Positions 63,552-64,000 of a DNA stretch of 64,000 nt are shown piece after piece. The DNA comes from Saccharofermentans sp. (GTDB taxonomy: Bacteria > Bacillota > Clostridia > Saccharofermentanales > Saccharofermentanaceae), in the NCBI GenBank assembly GCA_016292135.1, contig JAEFAZ010000004.1, positions 207,948-271,947 on the forward strand. The letters are read 5' to 3'. The position numbers were made by a program, and so were the translations under genes. The notes under the pieces are model-generated. The model did no database searches. It worked only from the letters and a program-made list of their open reading frames with translations, and was not told the origin of the DNA. How positions within the stretch are numbered: position 1 is the stretch's first letter; each line of letters opens with the position of its first letter.

Positions 63552-64000
63552 TCTCTTCAAAGATGGTAAGGAACTTGCTGAAAGCAGGCTCCCGAAGATC
63601 TACGACATCCCGATTGAACTGATCGACGATTTCCCTGACCACCCGTTCAAGGTGAGAATGGATGAAGATATGGATCAACTCGTGGAGAGCATCAAGGAAA
63701 GAGGTCTCATCACCCCTATCACCTTAAGACCAAAAGAAGACGGACGCTACGAAGTAGTATCCGGACACCGAAGAAAAAAGGCTTGCGAAATCGCAGGCCT
63801 TTCTTATGTAAAGGCAGATGTCCGAGAAATGAGCCGTGATGAAGCCATAATCCTTATGGTTGAGTCGAACCTGCAGCGCTCGGTAATCCTACCCAGCGAA
63901 AAAGCTTTCTCTTACAAGATGCGTTTGGAGGCATTAAAAAGACGTCCTGGACGACCTGAAAAAAATTCGTCCCCACTGGGGACGAATTTCGGATTGCGTT
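63505..64000 (+). CDS. parB: ParB-family DNA-binding protein (partial, runs off window)
   Basis: The frame is open from TTG at 63505 (GGAGG nine bases upstream) to the window edge: 165 codons. IYDIPIELIDDFPDHPFKVR opens the ParB/Srx domain, with VESIKERGLITPITLRP and VVSGHRRKKACEIAGL (the GHRR arginine patch used for CTP) and IILMVESNLQRS. It starts inside parA. The C-terminal half is missing, cut by the window end. It should load on a parS-type site close by. Confidence 0.92.
   Translation, partial: MREKPKLDLGLTAYDDLFKDGKELAESRLPKIYDIPIELIDDFPDHPFKVRMDEDMDQLVESIKERGLITPITLRPKEDGRYEVVSGHRRKKACEIAGLSYVKADVREMSRDEAIILMVESNLQRSVILPSEKAFSYKMRLEALKRRPGRPEKNSSPLGTNFGLR

Noticed and set aside
1..64000. 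CRISPR arrays, prophage structural genes, IS transposases, rRNA
   Set aside because: No array of spaced repeats, no transposase or phage structural protein and no rRNA sequence was seen. The only mobile-type signals are the ParAB module and the AT-rich patches.

Overview
The window reads as a chromosome segment of an anaerobic Clostridia-type Firmicute. Evidence: Shine-Dalgarno sites of the GGAGG type before most genes, frequent TTG/GTG starts, many lipoproteins with LxxC lipoboxes and Thr/Ser-rich linkers, a DUF4250 gene, VanZ- and TraX-family membrane proteins, a split three-gene pnt transhydrogenase and a GH9 cellulase with CBM3 modules. A plant-fibre-degrading gut or rumen bacterium is the simplest reading; genus cannot be fixed from sequence alone. 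Base composition looks balanced through most of the window, with clearly AT-richer patches at about 52.4-55.8 kb (ABC transporter) and 60.4-62.3 kb.

Layout. 0-0.42 kb: tRNA-Thr(GGU) on the minus strand with its terminator and decayed copies of terminator arms. 0.49-24.7 kb: almost entirely minus-strand genes: CBS pair protein, SASA-type esterase, SDR, a large type I membrane protein, mnmA, cysK, (VanZ on plus), a lipoprotein GH9 cellulase, SGNH hydrolase, an SseB-like protein, then a run in which four paralogous GT-C membrane glycosyltransferases and a CAP-domain protein are interleaved with tyrS and trxB. 25.1-27.9 kb: plus-strand pntAA-pntAB-pntB ended by a strong bidirectional terminator. 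28-32.9 kb: minus-strand signalling operon (FecR-domain protein, CHASE2-adenylate cyclase, MBL-GAF-GGDEF). 33-35.7 kb: FkbM methyltransferase and PAS-GGDEF cyclase. 35.9-38.4 kb: two convergent paralogous serine-hydrolase lipoproteins with matching promoter/inverted-repeat architecture. 38.5-43.8 kb: TraX, lipoproteins, gpmI, DUF4250. 43.9-62 kb: accessory-looking region with five GNAT acetyltransferases, a TetR/glycosyltransferase pair with palindromic operators, a DUF134-NifX fusion with paired palindromes, an ABC transporter, and several small lipoproteins. 62-64 kb: start of a ParA/ParB partition module preceded by a structured, gene-free leader; probably the edge of an integrative or plasmid-like element that continues past the window.

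How parts may work together. The 28-36 kb block holds one predicted cAMP-producing enzyme and two predicted c-di-GMP synthases, one fused to a metallo-beta-lactamase-fold hydrolase, so it may be a second-messenger locus tied to an extracytoplasmic sensor. The four GT-C enzymes beside a CAP-domain surface protein suggest envelope glycosylation. The right-hand ParAB module with its leader RNA candidate and a 28-bp perfect inverted repeat is the best candidate for an incompletely described system.
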